A DNA stretch of 64,000 nucleotides from Lentisalinibacter orientalis (GTDB lineage: Bacteria; Pseudomonadota; Gammaproteobacteria; Steroidobacterales; Woeseiaceae). This document shows, one piece after another, positions 18,753 to 27,710 of this stretch. Below the pieces are notes generated by a model. That model made no database searches, was not told where the DNA came from, and worked only from the letters and a program-made list of their open reading frames with translations. Each line of letters starts with the position of its first letter. The stretch's first letter is position 1. A program made the position numbers and the translations under genes. The stretch is taken from the NCBI RefSeq assembly GCF_040706535.1, contig NZ_JAPDRJ010000001.1, positions 620,001 through 684,000 of the forward strand, in the 5' to 3' direction.

Positions 18753-19877
18753 TCAGTCTCTCTCGTCGATGGGCGTGAACGGCCGCAGATCGGGGCCCAC
18801 GTAGTCGGCGCCCGGCCGGATCAGCTTGTTGTCGGCGCGCTGCTCCATGATGTGGGCGGCCCAGCCCGTGATGCGCGAGCACACGAAGATGGGGGTGAAC
18901 AGATAGGTGGGGATGCCCATGAAGTGATAGGCGCTCGCGGAGAAGAAGTCGGCGTTGGCGAACAGCCGCTTCTCGTCCCACATGACCTTCTCGATGGCCT
19001 CGGACACGGCGTAGAGATGGGTGTCGCCGGTCTCCTCGGAGAGGCGCTTCGACATCTTCTTGTTCACCGTGTTGCGCGGGTCGGACTCGGTGTACACGCG
19101 GTGGCCGAAACCCATGATCTTGTCCTTGCGCTCCAGCATCTGCTTGATGCCGGCGGTGGCCTCCTCCGGCGAGGAGAACTTCTCGATCAGCTCCATGGCC
19201 GCCTCGTTGGCGCCGCCGTGCAGCGGGCCGCGCAGCGCGCCGATGGCGCCCGTGACCGCGCTGTGGAAATCCGACAGCGTGGCCGTGATGACCCGGGCCG
19301 TGAACGTGGACGCGTTGAATTCGTGCTCGGCATAGAGGATCAGCGAGGTATCCAGCGTCTTCCTGTGCAGTTCGCTCGGCGGCTTGCCGTGCAGCAGGTG
19401 CAGGAAGTGGCCGGCCACGCTGTCGTCGTCGGTCTCGGTATCGATCTTCACGCCGTCGGCGTGGAAGCGGTGCCAGTACAGCAGGATCGAGGGCAGTACG
19501 GCGACCAGCCGGTCGGCCACGTCCGCCTGGTTGGACACATCGCCCTCGGGCTCCAGATTGCCGAGCATCGACACGCCGGTGCGCAGCACGTCCATGGGAT
19601 GGGCGCTGCCGGGGATCATCTCCAGAACCGTCTTCAGCTCGTCGGCCAGGCCGCGCAGGCCGCGCAGCTTCTTCACGTAGGCATCCAGCTCGCTGCGGTT
19701 CGGCAGCTTGCCGTGCATCAGTAGATGCGCGACCTCCTCGAAGTTCGCGTTGTCGGCGAGGTCGTAGATGTCGTAGCCGCGGTAGGTGAGACCGGCGCCT
19801 TCCTTGCCCACCGTGCAGAGTGCCGTCTTGCCCGCCACCACACCGGCGAGACCGCCGGTCTTCTTGTTAGCTGCCAT
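18753..19877 (-). CDS. prpC: 2-methylcitrate synthase
   Basis: A 374-residue citrate-synthase fold protein. Active-site segments are LHGGANEAAMELIEKF (first His), MGFGHRVYTESDPRN (second His) and FCSRITGWAAHIMEQ near the C-terminus. It condenses propionyl-CoA with oxaloacetate. Short length and location between prpB and prpD mark it as PrpC rather than GltA. Confidence 0.95.
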   Translation of the reverse strand: MAANKKTGGLAGVVAGKTALCTVGKEGAGLTYRGYDIYDLADNANFEEVAHLLMHGKLPNRSELDAYVKKLRGLRGLADELKTVLEMIPGSAHPMDVLRTGVSMLGNLEPEGDVSNQADVADRLVAVLPSILLYWHRFHADGVKIDTETDDDSVAGHFLHLLHGKPPSELHRKTLDTSLILYAEHEFNASTFTARVITATLSDFHSAVTGAIGALRGPLHGGANEAAMELIEKFSSPEEATAGIKQMLERKDKIMGFGHRVYTESDPRNTVNKKMSKRLSEETGDTHLYAVSEAIEKVMWDEKRLFANADFFSASAYHFMGIPTYLFTPIFVCSRITGWAAHIMEQRADNKLIRPGADYVGPDLRPFTPIDERD

Positions 19878-19928
19878 AGTCTTCGGTCCCCGTATCGTTG
19901 TGTCGTCGTTCCCGTAACGGCGGGCGCG

Positions 19929-20822
19929 TCATTTCTTCGCGAGCCCGCTCTCGGCGAACAGCTCGTCGAGTTTTTCCTCGTACTCGTGGTAGCCGAGCAC
20001 GTCGTAGAGTTCCGCCCGGGTCTGCATGCGCTCCACTGCCGGCTCCTGGGTGCCCTTCGAGCGCAGGGTGCGGTAGACGTGCATGGCGGCCGCGCTCATG
20101 GCCCGGAAGGCAGAGAGCGGGTACAGCGCCATCGCCACGCCGGCCTCCCCGAGCTCGTCCGTGGTGAACAGCGGCGTCTTGCCGAATTCGGTCATGTTGG
20201 CCAGCACCGGCACGTCGATGGCGGCGGTGAACTGGCGATACTCGTCGAGGGTGGTCAGCGCCTCGGCGAAGATCATGTCAGCGCCGGCCTCCACGTACTG
20301 CGCGGCCCGGTCCAGCGCGGCCTGCTGTCCTTCCACGGCGTGGGCGTCGGTGCGGGCCATGATCGCGAAGCGATCGTCGGTGCGCCCGTCCACGGCGGCC
20401 TTGATGCGGTCCACCATCTCGCCGGCCTCCACCAGGGCCTTGCCCGGCCGGTGACCGCAGCGCTTCGCCGCCACCTGGTCCTCGATGTGGCAACCGGCGG
20501 CGCCGGCCCGGATCAGTTCGCGAATGGTGCGGCCAATCATGAAGGCGCTGCCCCAGCCCGTGTCGGCGTCCACCAGCAGCGGCAGGTCGCTCGCATAGCT
20601 GATCCGGCGCACGTCCTCGCACACGTCGTTCAGGGTGGTCATGGCGAGATCCGGCAGGCCGAAGGAGGCGTTGGCCACGCCGGCGCCGGACAGGTAGATG
20701 GCACGGAAGCCGGCCTCGCCGGCCAGCAGGGCGCTGTAGGCATTGATGGTGCCGACCACCTGCAGGGGCCGCTCATCCTCCAGCGCCTGCCAGAACCTGG
20801 CGCCGGCCGATTCCTTCTGCAT
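19929..20822 (-). CDS. prpB: 2-methylisocitrate lyase
   Basis: A 297-residue isocitrate-lyase-superfamily protein. Mg2+-binding residues lie in LLVDADTGWG and HIEDQ, and the catalytic cysteine in KRCGHRPGKAL. It splits 2-methylisocitrate into pyruvate and succinate, the final step of propionate oxidation. It is the first gene of the operon. No PrpR-type regulator gene is next to it; a large palindrome lies 78 bp upstream. Confidence 0.96.
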   Translation of the reverse strand: MQKESAGARFWQALEDERPLQVVGTINAYSALLAGEAGFRAIYLSGAGVANASFGLPDLAMTTLNDVCEDVRRISYASDLPLLVDADTGWGSAFMIGRTIRELIRAGAAGCHIEDQVAAKRCGHRPGKALVEAGEMVDRIKAAVDGRTDDRFAIMARTDAHAVEGQQAALDRAAQYVEAGADMIFAEALTTLDEYRQFTAAIDVPVLANMTEFGKTPLFTTDELGEAGVAMALYPLSAFRAMSAAAMHVYRTLRSKGTQEPAVERMQTRAELYDVLGYHEYEEKLDELFAESGLAKK

Positions 20823-20899
20823 CCCGAATTCTCCAGTGCTTCCGATCGATCCCGGGGTCCCGGGCGGGGCGGCGATTCTAAACCAGCGCCGAGCCCTTT

Positions 20900-20927
20900 C
20901 CCAAATAGACCAATTGGACTATTTGGG
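20900..20927. promoter_or_regulatory. 28-bp near-perfect palindrome upstream of prpB
   Basis: Arms CCCAAATAG and CTATTTGGG flank an inner palindrome CCAATTGG, with a single mismatched base on each side of the inner core. It lies 78 bp upstream of the prpB ATG and 3 bp from the acuI stop. The extended symmetry suits a dimeric repressor or activator of prpBCD. It could also serve as a rho-independent-like end for acuI, but no T-run follows. Confidence 0.55.
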
Positions 20928-20929
20928 GA

Positions 20930-21925
20930 CTACGCGCTCCCGATGCGTACGATCGTGCGGCCCGTCACCCGGCCGGCGATGTAGTCGTCGAAAACGCCGG
21001 GCAGATCCTCGAAGGCGATCTCCCGGTGGCCGATGTCGTGCAGGTGACGGGGCTTCAGATCCGTGCCGATGCGCTTCCACACGTCGAGCCTCAGGGGCCG
21101 CGGCGTGTCCACGGAGTTGATGCCGAGCAGGCAGACGGCACGCAGGATGAACGGCAGCACGGTGGTCTCCAGCTTCGGGCTGGCGGCGAGGCCGATGCTG
21201 GCGATGTTCGCGCCGTAGTCGGCGGTGCGGGTGAGCCAGGTCAGCACCTCTCCCCCCAGGCTGTCGACCGCGCCGGCCCAGCGGGCCTTCTCCAGCGGGC
21301 GCTTGCCCAGGTCGATGTCGTCGCGCACCAGCACCTCGGCGGCGCCGATGGACTCGAGATAGCCGCGTTCGTCGCCCTTGCCCGTGACCGCCGCCACCTC
21401 GTAGCCGCGGCCCGCCAGCATGTCGATGGCGAGGCTGCCCACGCCGCCGGTGGCGCCGGTCACCGCCACCGGCCCGTTCTCCGGCGCCTGGCCGTTCTGC
21501 TCCATGCGGTGGATGGCCAGCGCCGCGGTGTAGCCCGCGGTGCCGATCATCATGGCTTCCCGGGCGTCCATGCCCTCGGGGACGGGCACCACCCAGTCGC
21601 CTTTCACCCGGGCGTATTCGGCGTAGCCGCCGTCGTGGCTCTCGCCGAGGCCGCAGCCGTTCACCAGCACCGCAGTGCCGACCGGGAAGCGCTCGTCGTC
21701 CGAGCTCTCCACCACGCCGGCGAGATCGATACCGCCCACCAGCGGGTAGCGGCGGAGGATGGGGCTCGTGCCCGTCGCCGCCAGCGCGTCCTTGTAATTG
21801 ATGGTGGACCAGCCGACCTTCACCACCACGTCACCCTCGCCCAGATCGTCGAGGCCGATCTCCTCGAAGCCGGCCGTGATGCCGTCGTCCTGCTTGTCGA
21901 TGCGGTAGGCCCTGAATCTGTCCAT
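20930..21925 (-). CDS. acuI: Acrylyl-CoA reductase-like zinc-less medium-chain oxidoreductase (AcuI/YhdH family)
   Basis: A 331-residue MDR protein starting MDRFRAYRIDK at 21925, after an AGGAGC ribosome binding site. The YhdH/AcuI hallmarks are VGWSTINYKDALAATG, the NADPH-binding motif VTGATGGVGSLAIDMLAGRGYEV and ANIASIGLAASPKLETTVLPFILR. AcuI enzymes reduce acryloyl-CoA to propionyl-CoA, which would feed the methylcitrate operon directly downstream on the same strand. That pairing supports the assignment; substrate range is inferred. Confidence 0.87.
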   Translation of the reverse strand: MDRFRAYRIDKQDDGITAGFEEIGLDDLGEGDVVVKVGWSTINYKDALAATGTSPILRRYPLVGGIDLAGVVESSDDERFPVGTAVLVNGCGLGESHDGGYAEYARVKGDWVVPVPEGMDAREAMMIGTAGYTAALAIHRMEQNGQAPENGPVAVTGATGGVGSLAIDMLAGRGYEVAAVTGKGDERGYLESIGAAEVLVRDDIDLGKRPLEKARWAGAVDSLGGEVLTWLTRTADYGANIASIGLAASPKLETTVLPFILRAVCLLGINSVDTPRPLRLDVWKRIGTDLKPRHLHDIGHREIAFEDLPGVFDDYIAGRVTGRTIVRIGSA

Positions 21926-21935
21926 GGTCGCTCCT

Positions 21936-21965
21936 GGTTGATGAAGGGTGGGTTGATGAAGGGTG
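21936..21965. repeat. 15-bp tandem duplication upstream of acuI
   Basis: Two exact copies of GGTTGATGAAGGGTG in tandem, followed by a degraded third and GGT/GGC-rich sequence to about 22000. It sits in the acuI leader, directly upstream of its ribosome binding site. The remainder of the gap to 22174 shows no convincing promoter pair. Confidence 0.8.
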
Positions 21966-22174
21966 GTTGATGGCTGGTGGGTCGGTGGCTGGTGCGGTGA
22001 TGACCGGGAATGCTCGCTGACGAATCCTGCGGAAAGCCGGAGCGGCACGACGGCTCGCCGCAGGCCCGCGGCCGGGCGGGTATCCGCCTCCTTGCGCAGG
22101 CGCTGACCAATTCTACGCCCTCTGTACCGTGCCGCCACCCGGGTTAGAGTGGTGCCGGCTGCAGGGAGAAGGCG

Positions 22175-23716
22175 ATGACGGAGCGAGACTGCCGGGACCT
22201 GGTGCTGGTGCTCGGCGACCAGCTGGACGAGCACAATGCCGCCGTCGCCGGAGCCGATCCGGCCCGGGACGTAATCCTGATGGCGGAGACGGCGGGCGAG
22301 GCCGCTGCCGTGCCCAGCCACAAGCACCGCATCGCCGTGTTCCTCGCGGCCATGCGCCATTACGCCGCCGGCCTGCGCGAGTCCGGCCGGCGGGTCTGCT
22401 ACCGGGACATCGACGAGGGCGTGGCGAGCCTGTCCGCCGCCATCGAGGCGGCGGCGGTGCGCTATCGCCCCCGGCGCCTGGTGGCGGTCGAGCCCGGCGA
22501 GTGGCGGGTGCGCCATGCGGTGGACACCGTATGCGGCTCGCTCGAGCTGCCCGTGGAATGGCTCGCCGACCGCCATTTCCTCTGTACCCGCGAGGAGTTC
22601 GCCGCCTGGGCGGACGGCCGCAAGCGCCTGGTGATGGAGTATTTCTACCGGCACATGCGCCGGCGCCACGACGTGCTGATGGAGGGCGACGAGCCGGCGG
22701 GCGGCGAGTGGAACTACGACGCCGACAACCGGGAGGCCTTCGGGCGGGACGGCCCGGGCGACCTCCCCGAACGGGCCGGCTTCGAGCCGGACGCGGTGAC
22801 CCGCGACGTGCTGGACGCCGTGGAGCGGCATTTCCCCGACCACCCGGGCAGCACGGAGAATTTCCGCTGGCCGGTCACCCGTGGGCAGGCGCGCGAGGCG
22901 CTCGCGGCTTTCGTCGCCGACCGCCTGCCGCGGTTCGGCCGCTACCAGGACGCGATGTGGCAGGGCGAGCCGTTCCTGTACCACTCCCTGCTGTCGTCCA
23001 GCCTGAACCTGAAGCTGCTCGGCCCCCGGGAGGCGATCGACGCGGCGGTGGATGCCTGGCGGGAGGGCCGGGCGCCGCTGAACGCGGTGGAGGGCTTCGT
23101 CCGCCAGATCCTCGGCTGGCGGGAATTCATCCGCGGGGTCTACTGGCTGGAGATGCCGGGCTATCGCTCGCTGAACCACTTCGACCACGAGCAGCCGCTG
23201 CCGGATTTCTTCTGGACCGGCGACACACAGATGAACTGCCTGGCGCAGAGCATCGGCGACACGCTGGAGAACGGTTACGCCCATCACATCCAGCGGCTGA
23301 TGGTGATCGGCAACTTCGCCCTGCTCGCGGGGCTGCGGCCGTCGGAGGTCTGCGACTGGTACCTCGCCGTCTACGTGGACGCGGTGGAGTGGGTGGAGCT
23401 GCCCAACACCCTCGGCATGGCCCTGCACGGGGACGGCGGCATCGTCGGCTCCAAGCCCTACGCGGCGGGCGGCGCGTACATCCGGCGGATGAGCAACTAC
23501 TGCAGCGGCTGCCGTTACGACCCGGGCAAGCGCACCGGCGAGAACGCCTGCCCCTACACGCTGCTGTACTGGGACTTCCTCGCGCGCAACCGGGAACGGC
23601 TGCGGCAGACGGGCCGCATGAACATGATCCTGAAGAACCTGGACCGCTGGAGCGACGAGGAACTGGCGGCAATCCGCGGGCAGGCGCGGGATTTTCGCCG
23701 TTCCCTGTCCGGCTAG
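22175..23716 (+). CDS. [4Fe-4S] bacterial photolyase/cryptochrome (FeS-BCP, PhrB-type (6-4) photolyase)
   Basis: A 513-residue protein with an N-terminal Rossmann antenna domain (LVLVLGDQLDEHN) and a helical FAD domain. Four cysteines, C355, C443, C446 and C459, have the same spacing as the iron-sulfur ligands of Agrobacterium PhrB, and the His pair H370-H371 matches the histidines used in (6-4) photoproduct repair. It repairs UV lesions with light, or acts as a photoreceptor. A strong AGGGAGAAGG ribosome binding site precedes the ATG. It stands alone, convergent with the cytochrome gene. Confidence 0.92.
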   Translation: MTERDCRDLVLVLGDQLDEHNAAVAGADPARDVILMAETAGEAAAVPSHKHRIAVFLAAMRHYAAGLRESGRRVCYRDIDEGVASLSAAIEAAAVRYRPRRLVAVEPGEWRVRHAVDTVCGSLELPVEWLADRHFLCTREEFAAWADGRKRLVMEYFYRHMRRRHDVLMEGDEPAGGEWNYDADNREAFGRDGPGDLPERAGFEPDAVTRDVLDAVERHFPDHPGSTENFRWPVTRGQAREALAAFVADRLPRFGRYQDAMWQGEPFLYHSLLSSSLNLKLLGPREAIDAAVDAWREGRAPLNAVEGFVRQILGWREFIRGVYWLEMPGYRSLNHFDHEQPLPDFFWTGDTQMNCLAQSIGDTLENGYAHHIQRLMVIGNFALLAGLRPSEVCDWYLAVYVDAVEWVELPNTLGMALHGDGGIVGSKPYAAGGAYIRRMSNYCSGCRYDPGKRTGENACPYTLLYWDFLARNRERLRQTGRMNMILKNLDRWSDEELAAIRGQARDFRRSLSG

Positions 23717-23743
23717 CCGCCCCGGCCCGTCGCCATCCGGTGT

Positions 23744-24361
23744 CTAGTCCTCGATGGTGGTGAACAGGCCCTTCTGCTCGGCGAAATACTCCGACAGCGC
23801 GCGGATGTCCTGCGGCGTGAGCGCGGTGACGATGCCCGCCATGACCGCATTCACCCGGGTGCCGTCCTTGTACTGTTCCAGCGAGTGGGCGAGATAGCTC
23901 TCGTGCTGCCCGGCCAGGTTCGGCCACTCCGGCGACTGGCTGATGCCGTTGCCGCTGTGGCAGGCCACGCAGGTGGAGAGCTTCTCGGGCGCACCCTCCG
24001 GCGCGGTCGGCTGCGGCTCGGCGTTGGCCTCGCCCCAGGTGGCGAAGTATGCGGCGATGTCCTGCATGTCCTGCTCGGACAGCGAACTCGCCTGGGCCTT
24101 CATGGTGTCGTGGGGCCGCTCGCCGGCCTTGTAGGCCTTCAGCGACGCCACGATGTACTGCGGGTGCTGACCGCCCAGCTTCGGCACGCGGAAAGAGGGA
24201 TACGCATTGCGGTAACCCTCGATGCCGTGGCAGCCGAGGCAGGTATAGGCGAGCGCCTCGCCCCGCTCCGCATCGCCTGCGGCGCCGGCGGTGAAGGGGA
24301 CGGACAGGGGGAGCAGGGCTGCGGCGAGCAGGGCCGCACGCTTGAAGGTCAGTGTGAGCAC
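23744..24361 (-). CDS. Periplasmic dihaem cytochrome c4-like protein
   Basis: A 205-residue protein with a signal peptide (LAAALLPLSVPFTAGAAG) and two c-type haem sites, CLGCH and CVACH, one per half. Each half has a candidate distal Met ligand (HDTMKAQ and NAVMAG). Two tandem class I domains of this size are typical of cytochrome c4, which carries electrons to terminal oxidases. The only plausible start in frame is a GTG at 24361; no strong ribosome binding site is visible. Confidence 0.88.
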   Translation of the reverse strand: MLTLTFKRAALLAAALLPLSVPFTAGAAGDAERGEALAYTCLGCHGIEGYRNAYPSFRVPKLGGQHPQYIVASLKAYKAGERPHDTMKAQASSLSEQDMQDIAAYFATWGEANAEPQPTAPEGAPEKLSTCVACHSGNGISQSPEWPNLAGQHESYLAHSLEQYKDGTRVNAVMAGIVTALTPQDIRALSEYFAEQKGLFTTIED

Positions 24362-24529
24362 GCTGATACCCGTGTTTTGGCTGAGGGTCGGAACAAGGCC
24401 GCTATGGTAGTGAGTGTCATCGCCGATTTCTAGCGAATATCCGTCCACCTGTCGGGCGCCGGGTGCACCGCCTGGGCCGTGCGGGCGCTGTGATAGCATC
24501 GGCAGCCTCCCGTGGTGCCCGGAGCGGCC

Positions 24530-25882
24530 GTGAAGAAATTCCTGTTCTTCCTCGTACTCGGACTCTTCGCGGTGCTGCTGGCGGCGCCGTGGTTCCTGGG
24601 CTCGTTCACCGAGCGCACGCTTGAGAAGCGGCTGGATGCAGGCGCGGACAGCCGGCCCGGCATGGCTATCGTGACCGAGGAATACCGCCGCCGCTGGTTC
24701 TCCAGCGACAGCCGCCACCGCATCGTCATCACCGACCCCCGGACCACCGAGGCCCTGCGCGAACTGGCCGGCGGCGAGGTGTTCGCCGACGAACCCGCCA
24801 TCGTGATCGACACGCGCATAGAGCACGGGCCGCTGCCACGCGGCGCCGACGCGCCGTTCCGGCCGGGGCTGTCCCGGGCGGTGTCCACGTTCAGCCTGGA
24901 CGCCGGCAGCGACCGGGCTGCGGTGCCGCTGCCCGGCCGGCTGGTGACGAGCATGGCGCTGGACGGCAGCACGCACGCGGAGTTCCGCCTGCAGGCCGGC
25001 TCCCGGGAACTGCCGGAGGCCGACGGGCGCATCAGCTGGGAGGCGGCGAGCCTCGATGCCGACATCAGCGCCGACGGGCGGCGCATCCACACCCGCGGGC
25101 GCATCGGCGGTTTTGAGCTCGTGGCCCGGGACGGAGCCGGCGGCGGCACCGCGCGCGTGCGCATCGCCGACATCGAGGGCGACAGCGTGCAGCGCTACAG
25201 CGCCAACGGCCTGCCGGTGGGCCCGACCGCCGTGACCATCGGCTCGGTTTCCGTCACCGAAGACGACGCGGGCGTCACCCTGCAGGACATCCGGCTCACC
25301 TCCGACGGCGAGGTGGTGGACGAACTCCTCTCCGGCACCACCGAACTGCGGGTGGGCCGCATCGAGGGCGGCGGCCCGGGCCCGGTCTCCCTCACCCTGG
25401 AGCTGGCGGTGCAGAACTTCCACGAGCCCAGCCTGGCGGCGCTCTCCGAGACCATCCAGACGCTCGAGGGCGCGGGTTCGCAGATACCGCCCGGGGAAGC
25501 GTACCGTCTCATGGAGCCGGCGCTCGCCCGGCTGGTGACGGAAGGTCCGGTGATCGATCTGCGCAAGCTCGGCATCGCGCTGCCGGACGGGGAGTTGCGG
25601 CTGACGAGCTACCTCGCCCTGGCCGCCGGCGGCGATACCGGCCCGCGGCTGGAAGCCCGGGAGCTGCTGGAACGGCTGACCGGGACCGTGGAGCTGCGCA
25701 TCCCGGTCAGCGTGGTGGAGCAGGTGCGCAGCATCGCCCCCGAGGCCGCCGAGCAGCTGGAGATGCTGATCGCGGCCGGCCTGCTGCGCCCCGACGGCGG
25801 GGACTACCGCATGCAGGCCGAATACGGCAACGGCCTGCTGACCGTCAACGGTCTCCCGCTGCCGGTTCCCCTGGCTTGGTGA
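24530..25882 (+). CDS. DUF945 (YdgA-like) protein
   Basis: A 450-residue protein with a short N-terminal membrane anchor (KKFLFFLVLGLFAVLLAAPW) and a long beta-rich periplasmic body ending with LTVNGLPLPVPL, the usual close of DUF945 proteins. The function of the family is unknown. A GTG at 24530 follows GGAG at good spacing; another in-frame GTG is at 24512. Its last 38 bp overlap, tail to tail, the 3' end of the ABC ATPase gene. The 168-bp divergent gap to the cytochrome gene has no clear promoter. Confidence 0.8.
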   Translation: MKKFLFFLVLGLFAVLLAAPWFLGSFTERTLEKRLDAGADSRPGMAIVTEEYRRRWFSSDSRHRIVITDPRTTEALRELAGGEVFADEPAIVIDTRIEHGPLPRGADAPFRPGLSRAVSTFSLDAGSDRAAVPLPGRLVTSMALDGSTHAEFRLQAGSRELPEADGRISWEAASLDADISADGRRIHTRGRIGGFELVARDGAGGGTARVRIADIEGDSVQRYSANGLPVGPTAVTIGSVSVTEDDAGVTLQDIRLTSDGEVVDELLSGTTELRVGRIEGGGPGPVSLTLELAVQNFHEPSLAALSETIQTLEGAGSQIPPGEAYRLMEPALARLVTEGPVIDLRKLGIALPDGELRLTSYLALAAGGDTGPRLEARELLERLTGTVELRIPVSVVEQVRSIAPEAAEQLEMLIAAGLLRPDGGDYRMQAEYGNGLLTVNGLPLPVPLAW

Positions 25883-27710
25883 CAGGCCTGGTAAGGGGCG
25901 TGGCAAGGGAGAGGTCGAGCTCTTCCGCGCGGTGACAGGCGACCTCGCCGCCCCCCACTGAGCGCAGCGGCGGTTCCTCCGCCGCACATCGCTCCACGGC
26001 CCAGGGACAGCGGGTGCGGTAGGCGCAGCCCGCCGGCGGATTCCAGGGCACCGGCAGGTCCCGGGCCGCCGGCGGCGGCGCCCGGCGGCGCTCCACGGCG
26101 GGGTCCGGCACCGGCACGGCATCGAGCAGCGTTCGGGTGTAGGGGTGGCGGGGCCGCGCGTAGAGCTCGCCGGCCCGGTTGCGCTCCACGATCCGGCCGA
26201 GATACATCACCATCACCCGATGGCTGACCCGCCGCACCACGGCGAGGTCGTGGGCGATGAACAGGATGCCCAGGCCCATCTCCTGCTGCAGCGACAGCAG
26301 CAGGTCGATGATGCCGGCCTGCACCGAGACGTCGAGGGCGCTGACGGCCTCGTCGCAGATCAAGAGCCGCGGCCGGGTGATGAGCGCCCGCGCGATACCG
26401 GCCCGCTGGCACTGGCCGCCGGAGAGTTCGTGGGGATAGCGGGACAGGGTCTCGGGCCCGAGGCCCACGCGCTCGAGCATGGCCTCCACCCGCTCCCGCC
26501 GCTCGGCCCGGCGCAGGCCGCGCTCGTGCACGGTCAGCGGCTCGGCCACGATCTCGCCGATGGGCATGCGCGGGTCCAGCGAACCCAGCGGGTCCTGGAA
26601 CACCAGCTGCAGATCCCGGCGCACGGCCCGCATCTGCGCACGGTCCAGCCGGTCCAGCGGCCTTCCCAGCAGCGCCACCGTGCCCTCGGTGGCCGGCAGC
26701 AGCCGCAGCACGGCCCGCGCCAGGCTCGACTTACCGCAGCCGGACTCGCCGACCACGCCCAGGGTCTCCGCCGGCGCCAGCGTCAGGTCCGCATCCTCGA
26801 CGGCCCGGAAGTACTCCCGGCGCGCGAGCAGCCGCTGGCGTGGCAGCGGGAAGCGCACGCTCAGGCCCCGCACCTCCAGCAGCGGATCGGCGCCGTCGGC
26901 CGCCAGCGCGGTGCGCAGCGGCGTGCGTTCGTCGAGCCGCGGCACCGCCGCCAGCAGCTTGCGGGTGTAGGGGTCGCGGGGACTGGCGAAGATGTCCGCC
27001 GTGGCGCCTTCCTCCCGGCGCTCGCCGTCCTGCATCACGATGACCTGGTCGCAGTTGCCGGCCACCACGCCGAGGTCGTGGGTGATCAGGATCAGGGCGG
27101 TGCCGAAGGCATCCCGCAGCTCGCGCAGCAGGGCCAGGATGCTCGCCTGCACGGTGACGTCCAGCGCGGTGGTGGGCTCGTCGGCGATCAGCACCTCGGG
27201 CCGGCACAGCAGCGCACCCGCAATCATCACCCGCTGGCGCATGCCGCCGGAGAACTCGTGCGGATAGCTCGACAGCCGCCGGCCCGCCGCGGGCAAGCGC
27301 ACCGCATCGAGCATCTGCTCGACCTCTTTCAGCGATTCCTTGTAGGAACGGCCGCGGTGTTCCATCAGCACCCGGGCCAGCTGCCGCCCGACGGTGACGT
27401 GCGGATTCAGGGAGGTCATGGGGTCCTGGAACACCATGGCGATGCGCCGCCCGCGAATGCGGTTCATCTCGGCCGCCGGCCGGTTCAGGATTTCCTCGCC
27501 GTCGAGCTTCACGCTGCCCTGGGCGCGGCCGTTCTCCGCCAGCAGGCCCATGATGGCGAGCACCGACTGGCTCTTGCCCGAGCCGGACTCGCCGACGATG
27601 CCCAGCGTCTCCCGGGCGTCCAGCCGGAAGCGCAGGTCGCGTACCGCCGCCACCGTGCCGGCGGCGGTCTCGAAGGTGACGTCCAGGTTGGTGACGGAGA
27701 GCACGCTCAT
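25845..27710 (-). CDS. Peptide ABC transporter, fused double ATP-binding protein (OppD-OppF type)
   Basis: A 621-residue protein with two full ABC cassettes. The first has Walker A GESGSGKSQ, signature FSGGMRQRVMIAGALL and Walker B LIADEPTTALDVT. The second has GESGCGKSS, LSGGQCQRAGIARAL and LICDEAVSALDVS. Each cassette ends with the OppD/F cysteine-containing or Arg-Pro tail. One chain thus replaces the usual OppD and OppF pair, as in YejF. It powers the OppBC permease encoded upstream with ATGA overlap. Confidence 0.93.
   Translation of the reverse strand: MSVLSVTNLDVTFETAAGTVAAVRDLRFRLDARETLGIVGESGSGKSQSVLAIMGLLAENGRAQGSVKLDGEEILNRPAAEMNRIRGRRIAMVFQDPMTSLNPHVTVGRQLARVLMEHRGRSYKESLKEVEQMLDAVRLPAAGRRLSSYPHEFSGGMRQRVMIAGALLCRPEVLIADEPTTALDVTVQASILALLRELRDAFGTALILITHDLGVVAGNCDQVIVMQDGERREEGATADIFASPRDPYTRKLLAAVPRLDERTPLRTALAADGADPLLEVRGLSVRFPLPRQRLLARREYFRAVEDADLTLAPAETLGVVGESGCGKSSLARAVLRLLPATEGTVALLGRPLDRLDRAQMRAVRRDLQLVFQDPLGSLDPRMPIGEIVAEPLTVHERGLRRAERRERVEAMLERVGLGPETLSRYPHELSGGQCQRAGIARALITRPRLLICDEAVSALDVSVQAGIIDLLLSLQQEMGLGILFIAHDLAVVRRVSHRVMVMYLGRIVERNRAGELYARPRHPYTRTLLDAVPVPDPAVERRRAPPPAARDLPVPWNPPAGCAYRTRCPWAVERCAAEEPPLRSVGGGEVACHRAEELDLSLATPLTRPVTKPGEPAAGDR

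Noticed and set aside
17463..19724. 753-codon plus-strand frame antisense to prpD and prpC
   Set aside because: Shadow of two well-identified enzymes; composition is typical of antisense frames.
20823..20899. Second gene between prpB and the palindrome
   Set aside because: No start codon with a ribosome binding site; only leader sequence is seen.
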